Below are positions 1 through 6,585 of a stretch of 8,045 nucleotides of DNA, piece by piece. The stretch is from the NCBI GenBank assembly GCA_937871605.1, contig CALMRM010000070.1, positions 1-8,045 of the forward strand, written 5' to 3'. The translations under genes were made by a program, and so were the position numbers. How positions within the stretch are numbered: the first letter of the stretch is position 1; every line of letters begins with the position of its first letter. Below the pieces are notes generated by a model. The model saw nothing but the letters and a program-made list of their open reading frames with translations, did not search any database and was not told the origin of the DNA. The stretch comes from an uncultured Terriglobus sp. (GTDB lineage Bacteria; Acidobacteriota; Terriglobia; Terriglobales; Acidobacteriaceae).

Positions 1-2248
1 TGAGGTACGTTGGGGTGCCGTTGGGCGGGCCACCCTGGACGAAATTCGCCTGCGCGCCGTTGGTTTCACCGATGGGGCTGAAGTAGTCCCAGCGCAGGCC
101 CATGTTCAGGGTCAACGTCTCAGACACTTTGAAATCGTCCTGGAAGTAGGCGGCGTAATACTTGCGCAGATCGTACGTCTTGCTGATGGTGGAGGCGTTC
201 ACCGAGTTGGCACCGCCCACGTAGCTGATGCCGCCCGGTACGGTGGTGGCGGTCGGGGTTAGCAGGAGCTGCGCAATGCCGGTGTTGTCTCCACCGCCCT
301 GGGGAGCGGGAACACCGGCGTAATTGCCGTTGAAGCTGTAGTCACCGCGACTTTGCGGCGGCTGCAGGGTGTTGAATCCCACGTCCTGGTACTCAAAGCC
401 CATCTTGAAGCTGTGGCGCCCCACCACCTTGGTAAAGTCGTCCACGAACTGCAATGTTTGGCTGGTTTCGTCCGAGGGCAGGTAGTCGTTGGTGCCCAGG
501 TTGGAAAGGTTGCCGATGAAGATGTTGGGCAGGCCGCCGTTCAGGTTGCCCTGCGGCACGCCCTGGATGCCAAACTGCGCAGGGATACCATCCACGCTGC
601 TCTCCGGTCCGGAGCGGGTGGTGTGCAAGTGGTTGAACCCGATGCGTGCCACGTTGATGACGCTGGGCGTAAACACGTGCGTGTACGCAAGCACGGCCTG
701 CGCCGACTTGGCCGTCTGAATGCCCTGCTGGAAGCCGCCGCCGTCGGCAATGCCGCCAAAGATGCCGGGGATGAACTGCGGATCGTCCACGTAGGAGAAG
801 CGACCGAAGATCTGGTCCTTGTCCTCGGGGTTGTAATCGAGGCGGACGTCAAAGGAGTTGCGGTGTTCGAACACCTTGGGACTGTTCGTATAGTTATTTG
901 AGAAGCCACTGGTGCGGGGCGTCGGAAACAGGTTCAGCAGCTTGATTGCGTTCGCGTCGTAACGGTTGGCAGGCAGTTGGTTCAGGTTGCAGCCGGCAAG
1001 AGTGAAGGTCTGGGTGCCGGGACCGCACGTGCCGAACGGATCGCGCAAGTAGACCGTCGCGTTAGAGCTGTTGCGAAAGTTGGAGACGGGATCGACTGCG
1101 CCAGCTGCCACGGCGCGAGTGGTGGCCGGGTCCAACACAGTACCGAAGGGGATGATGCGGCCAACGCCGTCCGTTCGGGCTGCGCCGGTCTGACCAGTAA
1201 TCAGTTCTGCCAGGTTTGTATAGCCGCTATTGCGCTCCGTCAGCGTGGGAACGGTGCCATTGAGCACGGTGCCCTGTACGCGGCGAAAACCTTCGTAATC
1301 GCCGAAGAAGAAGGCTTTATTCTTCCAGATGGGACCGCCAATGGTGGCACCGAACTGGTTCTGGCGCAGGCGGCCCTTGGGGCGGCTGGCGTTGTTTTCG
1401 AACCAGTCGGCTGCGTCGAGCTTGTCGTTCCGGAAGAACTCCCACACCGCACCGTGGAGGGCGTTGGTGCCGGAGCGGATAGTAGCGTTCAGCACGGCAC
1501 CGGCAGAGCGGCCAAGCTCGGCGCTGAAGTCCGCGGTCTGCACACGGAACTCCTGGATGGCGTCGACCGGCGGCAGGATAACGAAGTTCGTGCCGTTCAG
1601 AAAGTCGGCGGCGTTCGAGTTGTTATCGATGCCGTCGAGTAGGTAGTTATTCTGTGCGGGCTGCAAGCCGTTGGCCGTAAACGCGCCAGAGTTGGCATTG
1701 CCGCGGGTGTCAGCCTGCGAGCTGTTGACGCCCGCGCTGAGTTGCGCCAGGAACGTAAAATTACGTCCATTCAGCGGCAGGTTGTTGACGGTTTCGCGGT
1801 CGATGGTCTGGCCCACGGAGGACTCATCAGCCTGCAGCTGTGGCGGTGCCGTGGAGACCGTGACGGACTCACCCGCACTGCCCGCCTTCAACTGAATGTC
1901 GGCTTTCAGGTCCAGCCCGACGGTGACGGTCAGGTTCTGCTGCGTGGTAGAGGCAAAGCCCGGCGCGGTAACAGTGACCTGGTAGTGGCCGATACGGACG
2001 GGTGAGAAGGTGTACGTGCCGCTGTCACCGGTGTGCGTCTCCAGAGAGAGGCCCTGATCGGTGTTCAGCAGCTTGACATCTGCGTTCGGCACTGCCGCGC
2101 CGGTGCTGTCCAGCACGTTGCCGGTGATGGATCCTTGATCCACCTGGCCAAAGGCAGGTACCCCTGCCAGCAGTAGCGTGAGCGCTGCAAACCACGCGAC
2201 AAGATGAATTTGACGAAAGTTAAAGATCGCTCTGCGTACCACTGGCAT
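1..2248 (-). CDS. TonB-dependent receptor, Oar-like, with carboxypeptidase-regulatory-like N-terminal domain (partial, C-terminus missing)
   Basis: Reading the minus strand from the ATG at 2248-2246 gives 749 codons with no stop or frameshift to the window edge. Such receptors usually exceed 1000 residues, so much of the barrel is missing. Residues 1-35 form a signal peptide: basic start (VVRR), hydrophobic core (AALTLLLAGV), and a likely cleavage site near PAFGQ. Residues 36-125 resemble a carboxypeptidase-regulatory/Ig-like domain (GSITGNVLDSTGAAVPNADV, GTYTFSPVRIGHYQVTV). Residues 130-260 are plug-like, with the family signatures LPLNGRNFTFLAQLSAGV at 157-174 and LLDGIDNN. From about 250 the barrel begins (RSGTNALHGAVWEFFRND, QNQFGATIGGPI). 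It continues with strand-like segments such as DQIFGRFSY and LTLNMGLRWDY. The family acts in the outer membrane, driven by TonB-ExbBD; many Acidobacteriota copies are of unknown ligand, and no ligand can be inferred here. It is transcribed divergently from the FG-GAP gene at 2491. Start choice rests on the Shine-Dalgarno and signal peptide. Confidence 0.95.
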   Translation of the reverse strand, partial: MPVVRRAIFNFRQIHLVAWFAALTLLLAGVPAFGQVDQGSITGNVLDSTGAAVPNADVKLLNTDQGLSLETHTGDSGTYTFSPVRIGHYQVTVTAPGFASTTQQNLTVTVGLDLKADIQLKAGSAGESVTVSTAPPQLQADESSVGQTIDRETVNNLPLNGRNFTFLAQLSAGVNSSQADTRGNANSGAFTANGLQPAQNNYLLDGIDNNSNAADFLNGTNFVILPPVDAIQEFRVQTADFSAELGRSAGAVLNATIRSGTNALHGAVWEFFRNDKLDAADWFENNASRPKGRLRQNQFGATIGGPIWKNKAFFFGDYEGFRRVQGTVLNGTVPTLTERNSGYTNLAELITGQTGAARTDGVGRIIPFGTVLDPATTRAVAAGAVDPVSNFRNSSNATVYLRDPFGTCGPGTQTFTLAGCNLNQLPANRYDANAIKLLNLFPTPRTSGFSNNYTNSPKVFEHRNSFDVRLDYNPEDKDQIFGRFSYVDDPQFIPGIFGGIADGGGFQQGIQTAKSAQAVLAYTHVFTPSVINVARIGFNHLHTTRSGPESSVDGIPAQFGIQGVPQGNLNGGLPNIFIGNLSNLGTNDYLPSDETSQTLQFVDDFTKVVGRHSFKMGFEYQDVGFNTLQPPQSRGDYSFNGNYAGVPAPQGGGDNTGIAQLLLTPTATTVPGGISYVGGANSVNASTISKTYDLRKYYAAYFQDDFKVSETLTLNMGLRWDYFSPIGETNGAQANFVQGGPPNGTPTYL

Positions 2249-2255
2249 CCGAAAG

Positions 2256-2262
2256 CCCCCTT
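2256..2262 (-). promoter_or_regulatory. Shine-Dalgarno of the TonB-dependent receptor gene
   Basis: On the minus strand AAGGGGG lies 7 bases before the ATG at 2248. It is a purine-rich stretch of the expected type and spacing, and it fixes the start used for the receptor. Neither of the two plus-strand genes has a comparable site. Confidence 0.7.
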
Positions 2263-2319
2263 TTAGAGCCAAACAAAACTGCAGTTGCTGCGCTGAAAAC
2301 GTACGTGCGCATACATGGA

Positions 2320-2347
2320 CTGAGGCCGCCATACTAGGCAGCCTCAG
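2320..2347. promoter_or_regulatory. Inverted repeat centred on the -10 box (candidate operator)
   Basis: CTGAGGC at 2320-2326 is the exact reverse complement of GCCTCAG at 2341-2347. Inside, after one C/A mismatch, GCC (2328-2330) pairs with GGC (2337-2339), leaving the six bases ATACTA, which are the -10 box of the minus-strand promoter. The dyad axis (2333.5) coincides with the middle of the -10. A repressor bound here would block RNA polymerase. It could also form a hairpin in DNA or RNA; no regulator gene is in the window. Confidence 0.45.
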
Positions 2348-2360
2348 CAAAGTGTGTCAA
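2331..2360 (-). promoter_or_regulatory. Sigma70-like promoter for the TonB-dependent receptor
   Basis: On the minus strand a perfect TTGACA (complement of 2355-2360) is followed after 18 bases by TAGTAT (complement of 2331-2336), which matches TATAAT at four of six positions. Transcription would start near 2324, leaving a 5' leader of about 75 bases before the ATG at 2248. The -10 is the centre of one inverted repeat and the -35 is part of an arm of another, so the promoter looks regulated. The motifs are directly visible; activity is inferred. Confidence 0.6.
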
Positions 2361-2384
2361 TGGTGAATGTCGGAGCTTGACACA
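2353..2384. promoter_or_regulatory. TGTGTCAA/TTGACACA inverted repeat in the divergent promoter region
   Basis: TGTGTCAA (2353-2360) and TTGACACA (2377-2384) are perfect 8-base inverted copies separated by 16 bases, so their centres are 24 bp apart. The left arm contains the -35 of the receptor promoter. The right arm contains a second TTGACA that points toward the FG-GAP gene, but I see no matching -10 at 16-19 bases from it. The arrangement fits either a dimeric regulator site or a remnant of back-to-back promoters. Confidence 0.4.
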
Positions 2385-2400
2385 GGCAAAGGTTCTGCCG

Positions 2401-2426
2401 CACGCGTGGGCATGCCTCCGCGCGTG
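2401..2426. repeat. CACGCG/CGCGTG dyad enclosing GGCATGCC
   Basis: CACGCG (2401-2406) and CGCGTG (2421-2426) are inverted copies. Between them is the perfect 8-base palindrome GGCATGCC (2409-2416). It lies 65-90 bases upstream of the FG-GAP gene start, where operators or a hairpin would be plausible. In GC-rich DNA short dyads like this arise by chance, so support is weak. Confidence 0.25.
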
Positions 2427-2450
2427 ACGGAGCGGGCGCTGTGCTACGGT
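2424..2450 (+). promoter_or_regulatory. Weak candidate promoter for the FG-GAP/TPR gene
   Basis: GTGACG (2424-2429) is followed after 15 bases by TACGGT (2445-2450), preceded by GTGC. Transcription would begin around 2456-2458, about 35 bases before the ATG at 2491. Both hexamers are poor matches and the spacer is short. It is listed only because nothing better lies upstream of this gene. Confidence 0.2.
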
Positions 2451-2490
2451 TGCACCTGGCGGCCCTGGGAAGATTGCCGCATTCTTCGCA

Positions 2491-5400
2491 ATGAAACCTT
2501 CCACTTCGTCTCAGCGGGTAAGCAGACGACGGCTGCTGCAAGGGCTGGCGGCGTCTCCGTTGCTCTACCGTGCCGCGCCGCTGTGTGGAGAGTGGTACCT
2601 GTCGCCCCCAGGTAACCTGGCGGTGCCTGCCTACACAGAAGCGCGCTTCACGCCGCAGTACCCCGCACGGTCGCCACTTGAGGACGTGCTTCGCCACATT
2701 GCACCCGGCTCGGATGCCTACGTGACGGAGGTCTACGCCCAGGAGATTGGCGCGGTGCTGCGGCAGTGGTCTGCCAGCATGCTGCAGGGGCGGCTGGCTG
2801 CCCTTGGGCAAACCTTTGACACGGCCATGCGGGCCGCGTCCCTGCTGCCCGTGCAGGAGACTGCCCTGCGCGAGGGCGGTCCCATCCACGCCTCCCGGCG
2901 ATCCTTCGACCCGGCACTCACGCACACTGCCGCTAGCCTGACTGCCCAGCTTGCCAACTGGTGGCCTGCTGGTCTCCGCATCGTACGGGCAGACTTCGAG
3001 ATCACGGCGCTTGAGGTGCTGGAGACTGCGCCACTGGCTGTGCGCACGGCTGTCCGCTTTGACATGGTGGCGGGCGCGGCAGACGTCAGGCGTGAGCAAC
3101 GGACCGGCAGCTGGCAGATGGAGTGGCACCGCAACGCGCCTGTCACTGCGCCTCCCGCGTGGACGCTGTACCGCTGGCAGGTCGGGACGGAGGAGCGCAG
3201 CACCCTGCAAGGCTCCGCCTTTGTGGATGTCACGGCGGCAGCGCTCCGTTCCGTGCCGGCGTACAGTGCGCAGCTGCAGCGTGGCTCCGACGAGTGGCGG
3301 ACGCAGCTGGATGGGGCCAGCGGCATCGACGTGTACGGCAACAACGGTGTGGCCGCGGGCGACTTCGACGGCGATGGCCTGGATGACCTCTATATCAGCC
3401 AGCCAGCGGGGCTGCCGAACCGGCTCTTGCGCAATCGCGGTGACGGCACCTTTGAGGATGTGACGGAGCGCGCGGGCGTGGGCGTGCTGGACAACACGGC
3501 CTCTGCCCTGTTCGCGGACTTTCGCAACTGTGGCCTGCAGGACCTGCTGGTGGTGTGCGGCACGGGCCCGCTGCTGTTTCAGAACCGGGGTGACGGCACG
3601 TTTGCGAAGAAGCCAGACGCCTTCCACTTCGTCACACCACCCGCGGGCACCTTTACCAGCGCGGCGGTGGCCGATTACGACCGCGACGGCAGGCTGGACG
3701 TGTACTTCTGCGTCTACAGCTACTACCTGGGGCTGGACCAGTACCACTATCCCGCACCCTACTTCGACGCGCGCAACGGTCCGCCGAATTTCCTGTTCCA
3801 CAACGAAGGCGATGGCACCTTTGCCGACCGCACTGCGGCCGCCGGGCTGACCGCGGAGAACGATCGCTACAGCTTTGCGTGCGCGTGGGGCGAGTCCACC
3901 CAGACAGGCCTGCCGGACCTCTACGTGGTCAACGACTTCGGCCGGAACAACCTGTACCGCAACCGTGGCGACGGCACCTTCCAGGCCGTCTCCACCGCAG
4001 CGCATGTGGAGGATGTGGGCGCGGGCATGAGCGCGGCCTGGGGCGACTACAACAACGATGGCCGCGCCGACCTGTACGTGGCAAATATGTGGTCCGCCGC
4101 CGGGCAGCGCGTGGCGCAGCAGACGATCTTTCACCCGGAGAGCACGCCTGCCGTGCGCGAGCAGTACCGGCGGCACGCACGCGGCAACGCACTCTACCGC
4201 GATGACGGCGCGGGGAGCTTTACCAACGTCAGCCAGGCTGCGGCGGTGGAACTGGGCCGCTGGGCGTGGGCGTCCGACTTCCTCGACGTGGACCACGACG
4301 GCCTGCAGGACGTGTACGTGACCAACGGCTACATCACGGCACCCGCGCACGCCCTCACGCATAGCACGGCAGACGACGGCTCAGAGCGCGTGGACCTGTC
4401 CAGCTTTTTCTGGCGGCAGGTGGTGGCAAAGTCTCCAGACGACGCCACGCCGTCGCTGGCGTATGAGCACGGCTGGAACGCGCTGAATGAACTCATCCGC
4501 ACCGACCATTCCTGGAGCGGCAGCGAGCGCAACGTGCTCCTGCGCAACAACGGCGATGGCACCTTCTCGGACGTCGCCGGGCTGCTCGGGCTGGACTGTA
4601 TCGAGGACAGCCGGTCTTTTGCGCTGGCCGACCTCGATGGCGACGGACGGCTGGAGATCATTCTCAAGAACCGTAGCGCGCCTCAGGTTCGCATCCTGCG
4701 CAACGCACTGGAAGGCATCGGCGACAGCATCGTACTGCGTCTTCGTGGGACCAAAAGCAACCGGGACGCCATCGGCGCTGCGGTCACGCTGCAGGCAGGC
4801 GCACTGCGCCAGACGCGATGGGTCCAGGCGGGCTCGGGCTTTCTGGGGCAGCATACGAAGGAGCTGCTCTTCGGCCTCGGCAGGGGCGATGCGCCGGTTA
4901 AGGCAATGGTGCGCTGGCCGAGCGGAGCCGTGCAGCACTTCGATGGGCTGCCACGCAACCGCCGCATCGAGCTCACCGAGGGCTCGCAGGAGCTGCAATC
5001 GAGCGCCTTTCGCGCACCACCAGCAGCCTATGCGGCGGCGCGCATGGAGTCCGCGCTCCCTGGCGCATCGGCGGCAGAGGCACCGGTGCAGACGTGGCTG
5101 CTGGACCCGTTGCAGGCGCCCGGGTTCAGCCTCTCCGCTCTGGACGGCTCTCCACACACGCTGCAGGGCGTGCAGGGCCGGGTGGCGCTGCTGCACTTCT
5201 GGTCGATCGACGCACCCGCCTCTCCCGCGCAGCTGCAGCAGTGGCAGCGAGCCATGGCCACGCTCGACGCACACAAGATAGCTTTGTTAACGGTTACAGT
5301 CGATCGTCTAGAGTCACTCGCAAAGGCGCGCAGCTACAGCACGGCGCAGCGCTTTGCATTTCCGGTGTTGCTGGGTGGCGAGGATGTGCCGGGCATCTAC

Positions 5401-6372
5401 AGCCTCATCTATCGCTACCTGTACGACCGCCGCCGCGACCTGCCGCTGCCGTGCACCTTTCTGCTGGACAGCAACGGCAGGATTGTCAAGGTGTACAGCG
5501 GCCCGGTGGACCCGCAGGAGGCCGTCGCGGACGCCCGCTCCATCCCCACCACGCCGGCAGAGCGCAGGGCAAAGGCGCTGCCGTTTTCCGGCGTGCTCCA
5601 CGACGCGCAGTTCACGCGAAACGACTTCACCTACGGCGTCGCCATGTTCCAGCACGGCTACCTGGACCAGGCTGCGGAGTCGTTCGCACAGGTCGTAGCT
5701 GCGCGGCCCGACAACGCGGAGGCGTACTACAACCTGGGCACGCTGAACCTGCGGCGCAACCGCCCAGCCGACGCGCGGCAGTACCTGCAAAAGACACTCC
5801 AGCTGAAGCCGAACTACCCCGAGGCGTGGAACAACCTGGGCATGCTCGCCGGTCAGCAGGGGCAGATGGCGGAAGCCGTCACAAGCTTTCAGCAGGCGCT
5901 TGCCCTGCGCCCCGCGTATGCCACCGCGTTGCTGAACCTGGGCAATGCTTACCGCCGGCAGCGCAACTATCCCGCTGCTGAAGACGCACTCAAGCGCGCG
6001 CTGCAACTGCAGCCTGACGACCCGGAGGCCAGCTACAGCCTGGGCATGCTGTACGCGCAGGGGAACAAGCCCGCACCCGCGGCGGAGTTCCTGAACCGCG
6101 CCATCGCACTGCGGCCGGACTACCCCGAGGCGCGCAACAACCTGGGCGTGCTGCTGGTGCGCACCCGCGACTACGCAGGGGCCGAGGCGCAGTTCACGAC
6201 CTGCATCCAACAGGTGCCGGACTTCGACGAGTCCTACATCAACCTTGCGAGGCTCTACCTGCTGCAGGGCAACAAGGCAAAAGCGCGCGAGGCACTGCAG
6301 GCGCTCCTGCAGCGCAAGCCGGATAACACAGCGGCAAAGCAGGGCTTGGCCGCTCTCGACGCTAGCCCGTAG
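2491..6372 (+). CDS. Tat-exported FG-GAP/VCBS + ASPIC/UnbV + degenerate thioredoxin-fold + TPR protein
   Basis: Complete 1293-residue protein. Residues 1-28 hold a twin-arginine-like signal (SRRRLLQGLAASPLL). Residues 40-270 match no family I recognise. FG-GAP/VCBS repeats span about 280-735. Calcium-loop motifs are DFDGDGLDDL (291), DYDRDGRLDV (395), DYNNDGRADL (519), DVDHDGLQDV (599) and DLDGDGRLEI (714); two other blades are degenerate. Each is paired with NRGDGTF-like turns. The ASPIC/UnbV domain lies at 757-830 (NRDAIGAAV, GSGFLGQHTKELLFGLG, VRWPSG). After an Ala-rich linker, residues 873-1010 have a TlpA/redoxin-like fold (LLHFWSIDAPASPAQL, LPCTFLLDSNGRIVKVYSG), but Ala908 and Ser911 replace the two CXXC cysteines. 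Seven TPRs fill 1043-1278. Family knowledge suggests a periplasmic or surface beta-propeller binding protein with a protein-docking tail; the partner is unknown. The start is set by the Tat motif. There is no good Shine-Dalgarno: GGGAAG ends 18 bases away. It is divergent from the receptor gene. Confidence 0.93.
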   Translation: MKPSTSSQRVSRRRLLQGLAASPLLYRAAPLCGEWYLSPPGNLAVPAYTEARFTPQYPARSPLEDVLRHIAPGSDAYVTEVYAQEIGAVLRQWSASMLQGRLAALGQTFDTAMRAASLLPVQETALREGGPIHASRRSFDPALTHTAASLTAQLANWWPAGLRIVRADFEITALEVLETAPLAVRTAVRFDMVAGAADVRREQRTGSWQMEWHRNAPVTAPPAWTLYRWQVGTEERSTLQGSAFVDVTAAALRSVPAYSAQLQRGSDEWRTQLDGASGIDVYGNNGVAAGDFDGDGLDDLYISQPAGLPNRLLRNRGDGTFEDVTERAGVGVLDNTASALFADFRNCGLQDLLVVCGTGPLLFQNRGDGTFAKKPDAFHFVTPPAGTFTSAAVADYDRDGRLDVYFCVYSYYLGLDQYHYPAPYFDARNGPPNFLFHNEGDGTFADRTAAAGLTAENDRYSFACAWGESTQTGLPDLYVVNDFGRNNLYRNRGDGTFQAVSTAAHVEDVGAGMSAAWGDYNNDGRADLYVANMWSAAGQRVAQQTIFHPESTPAVREQYRRHARGNALYRDDGAGSFTNVSQAAAVELGRWAWASDFLDVDHDGLQDVYVTNGYITAPAHALTHSTADDGSERVDLSSFFWRQVVAKSPDDATPSLAYEHGWNALNELIRTDHSWSGSERNVLLRNNGDGTFSDVAGLLGLDCIEDSRSFALADLDGDGRLEIILKNRSAPQVRILRNALEGIGDSIVLRLRGTKSNRDAIGAAVTLQAGALRQTRWVQAGSGFLGQHTKELLFGLGRGDAPVKAMVRWPSGAVQHFDGLPRNRRIELTEGSQELQSSAFRAPPAAYAAARMESALPGASAAEAPVQTWLLDPLQAPGFSLSALDGSPHTLQGVQGRVALLHFWSIDAPASPAQLQQWQRAMATLDAHKIALLTVTVDRLESLAKARSYSTAQRFAFPVLLGGEDVPGIYSLIYRYLYDRRRDLPLPCTFLLDSNGRIVKVYSGPVDPQEAVADARSIPTTPAERRAKALPFSGVLHDAQFTRNDFTYGVAMFQHGYLDQAAESFAQVVAARPDNAEAYYNLGTLNLRRNRPADARQYLQKTLQLKPNYPEAWNNLGMLAGQQGQMAEAVTSFQQALALRPAYATALLNLGNAYRRQRNYPAAEDALKRALQLQPDDPEASYSLGMLYAQGNKPAPAAEFLNRAIALRPDYPEARNNLGVLLVRTRDYAGAEAQFTTCIQQVPDFDESYINLARLYLLQGNKAKAREALQALLQRKPDNTAAKQGLAALDASP
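5617..6324 (+). repeat. Seven tandem TPR units encoded at the 3' end of the FG-GAP gene
   Basis: Residues 1043-1278 divide into one 32-residue unit and six units of exactly 34 residues, starting at 1043, 1075, 1109, 1143, 1177, 1211 and 1245. Each shows the TPR pattern, for example EAWNNLGMLAGQQGQMAEAV followed by a second helix ending in ALALRP. Residues 1279-1293 look like a capping helix. TPR arrays bind peptides or partner proteins, so this is probably the docking part of the protein. The unbroken 34-residue phase argues against frameshifts in this part. Confidence 0.9.
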
Positions 6373-6388
6373 CTCTGTGGTGTAGAGC
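6372..6388 (+). other. Small hairpin at the FG-GAP gene stop codon
   Basis: GCTCT (6372-6376) and AGAGC (6384-6388) are inverted copies around a 7-base loop, beginning on the last base of the TAG stop. No T-run follows, so it is not a classical terminator. It may protect the mRNA 3' end or be chance. Confidence 0.3.
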
Positions 6389-6402
6389 CGCGATGCGGCA
6401 TA

Positions 6403-6488
6403 ACGCGGGCCTTCAGCCCGCACGTCCCGTGCGCTGCTTTCCTGGGGCTTCGCCCCAGGCTTTTACAACGCGGACCTTCGGCCCGCAC
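6403..6488. repeat. REP/BIME-like palindrome cluster
   Basis: Two near-identical 21-base direct repeats lie at 6403-6423 and 6468-6488. They differ at two positions, and each is a hairpin: GCGGGC-CTTCA-GCCCGC at 6405-6421 and GCGGAC-CTTCG-GCCCGC at 6470-6486, the second with one mismatch. Between them sits the palindrome CCTGGGG-CTTCG-CCCCAGG. Flanking palindromes around a central one, placed just after a gene, is typical of interspersed extragenic palindromic elements. Genome copy number cannot be seen here. Confidence 0.6.
6441..6464 (+). terminator. Candidate Rho-independent terminator for the FG-GAP/TPR gene
   Basis: CCTGGGG (6441-6447) pairs with CCCCAGG (6453-6459) around CTTCG, giving a 7-bp GC-rich stem; a further C-G pair could shorten the loop to TTC. 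It is followed by CTTTT. It lies 69 bases after the stop codon. The T-run is short (four) and the stem is also the core of the palindrome cluster, so the terminator role is plausible but not certain. Confidence 0.45.
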
Positions 6489-6490
6489 CC

Positions 6491-6585
6491 GTGTCCTGCT
6501 GCGGCCCCATTGTGTCCTACCGGCTCCTTGTGTCTCTCCGCATCTCCATTGTGTCCTTGCGCGGCTCCTTGTGTCCCTCCGCAGC
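6491..6585. repeat. Degenerate ~20-bp GTGTC tandem repeat
   Basis: GTGTC recurs at 6491, 6512, 6530, 6551 and 6571, giving spacings of 21, 18, 21 and 20. The units share GTGTC followed by pyrimidine-rich sequence, and successive units end in CCATT or CCTT before the next GTGTC. Longer and shorter units roughly alternate. This is a diverged tandem array that runs directly into the 33-bp repeat; no coding or regulatory role is visible. Confidence 0.55.

Noticed and set aside
353..1642. Plus-strand open frames of 182 and 221 residues across the receptor gene
   Set aside because: The minus-strand frame is continuous and matches the receptor family from signal peptide to barrel; the plus-strand frames are shadows.
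2377..2406. Plus-strand promoter starting from the TTGACA at 2377
   Set aside because: No acceptable -10 hexamer lies at 16-19 bases; the downstream sequence there is GC-rich (GCACGCG).
2563..2590. Lipoprotein signal (Cys32) in the giant FG-GAP protein
   Set aside because: The bases before Cys32 encode AAPL, which does not fit a lipobox (small residues at -1 and -3, Leu at -3 preferred); the twin-arginine pattern explains the N-terminus better.
2344..4362. 672-residue open frame on the minus strand, antisense to the FG-GAP gene
   Set aside because: It overlaps the FG-GAP coding frame, whose repeats are unmistakable. The translation has no domain, is rich in Arg/His/Val as expected of a complement frame, and results from low stop-codon frequency in GC-rich DNA.
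5314..6423. 369-residue minus-strand open frame antisense to the TPR region
   Set aside because: Its repetitive character mirrors the TPR repeats on the other strand; no start signal and no recognisable domain.
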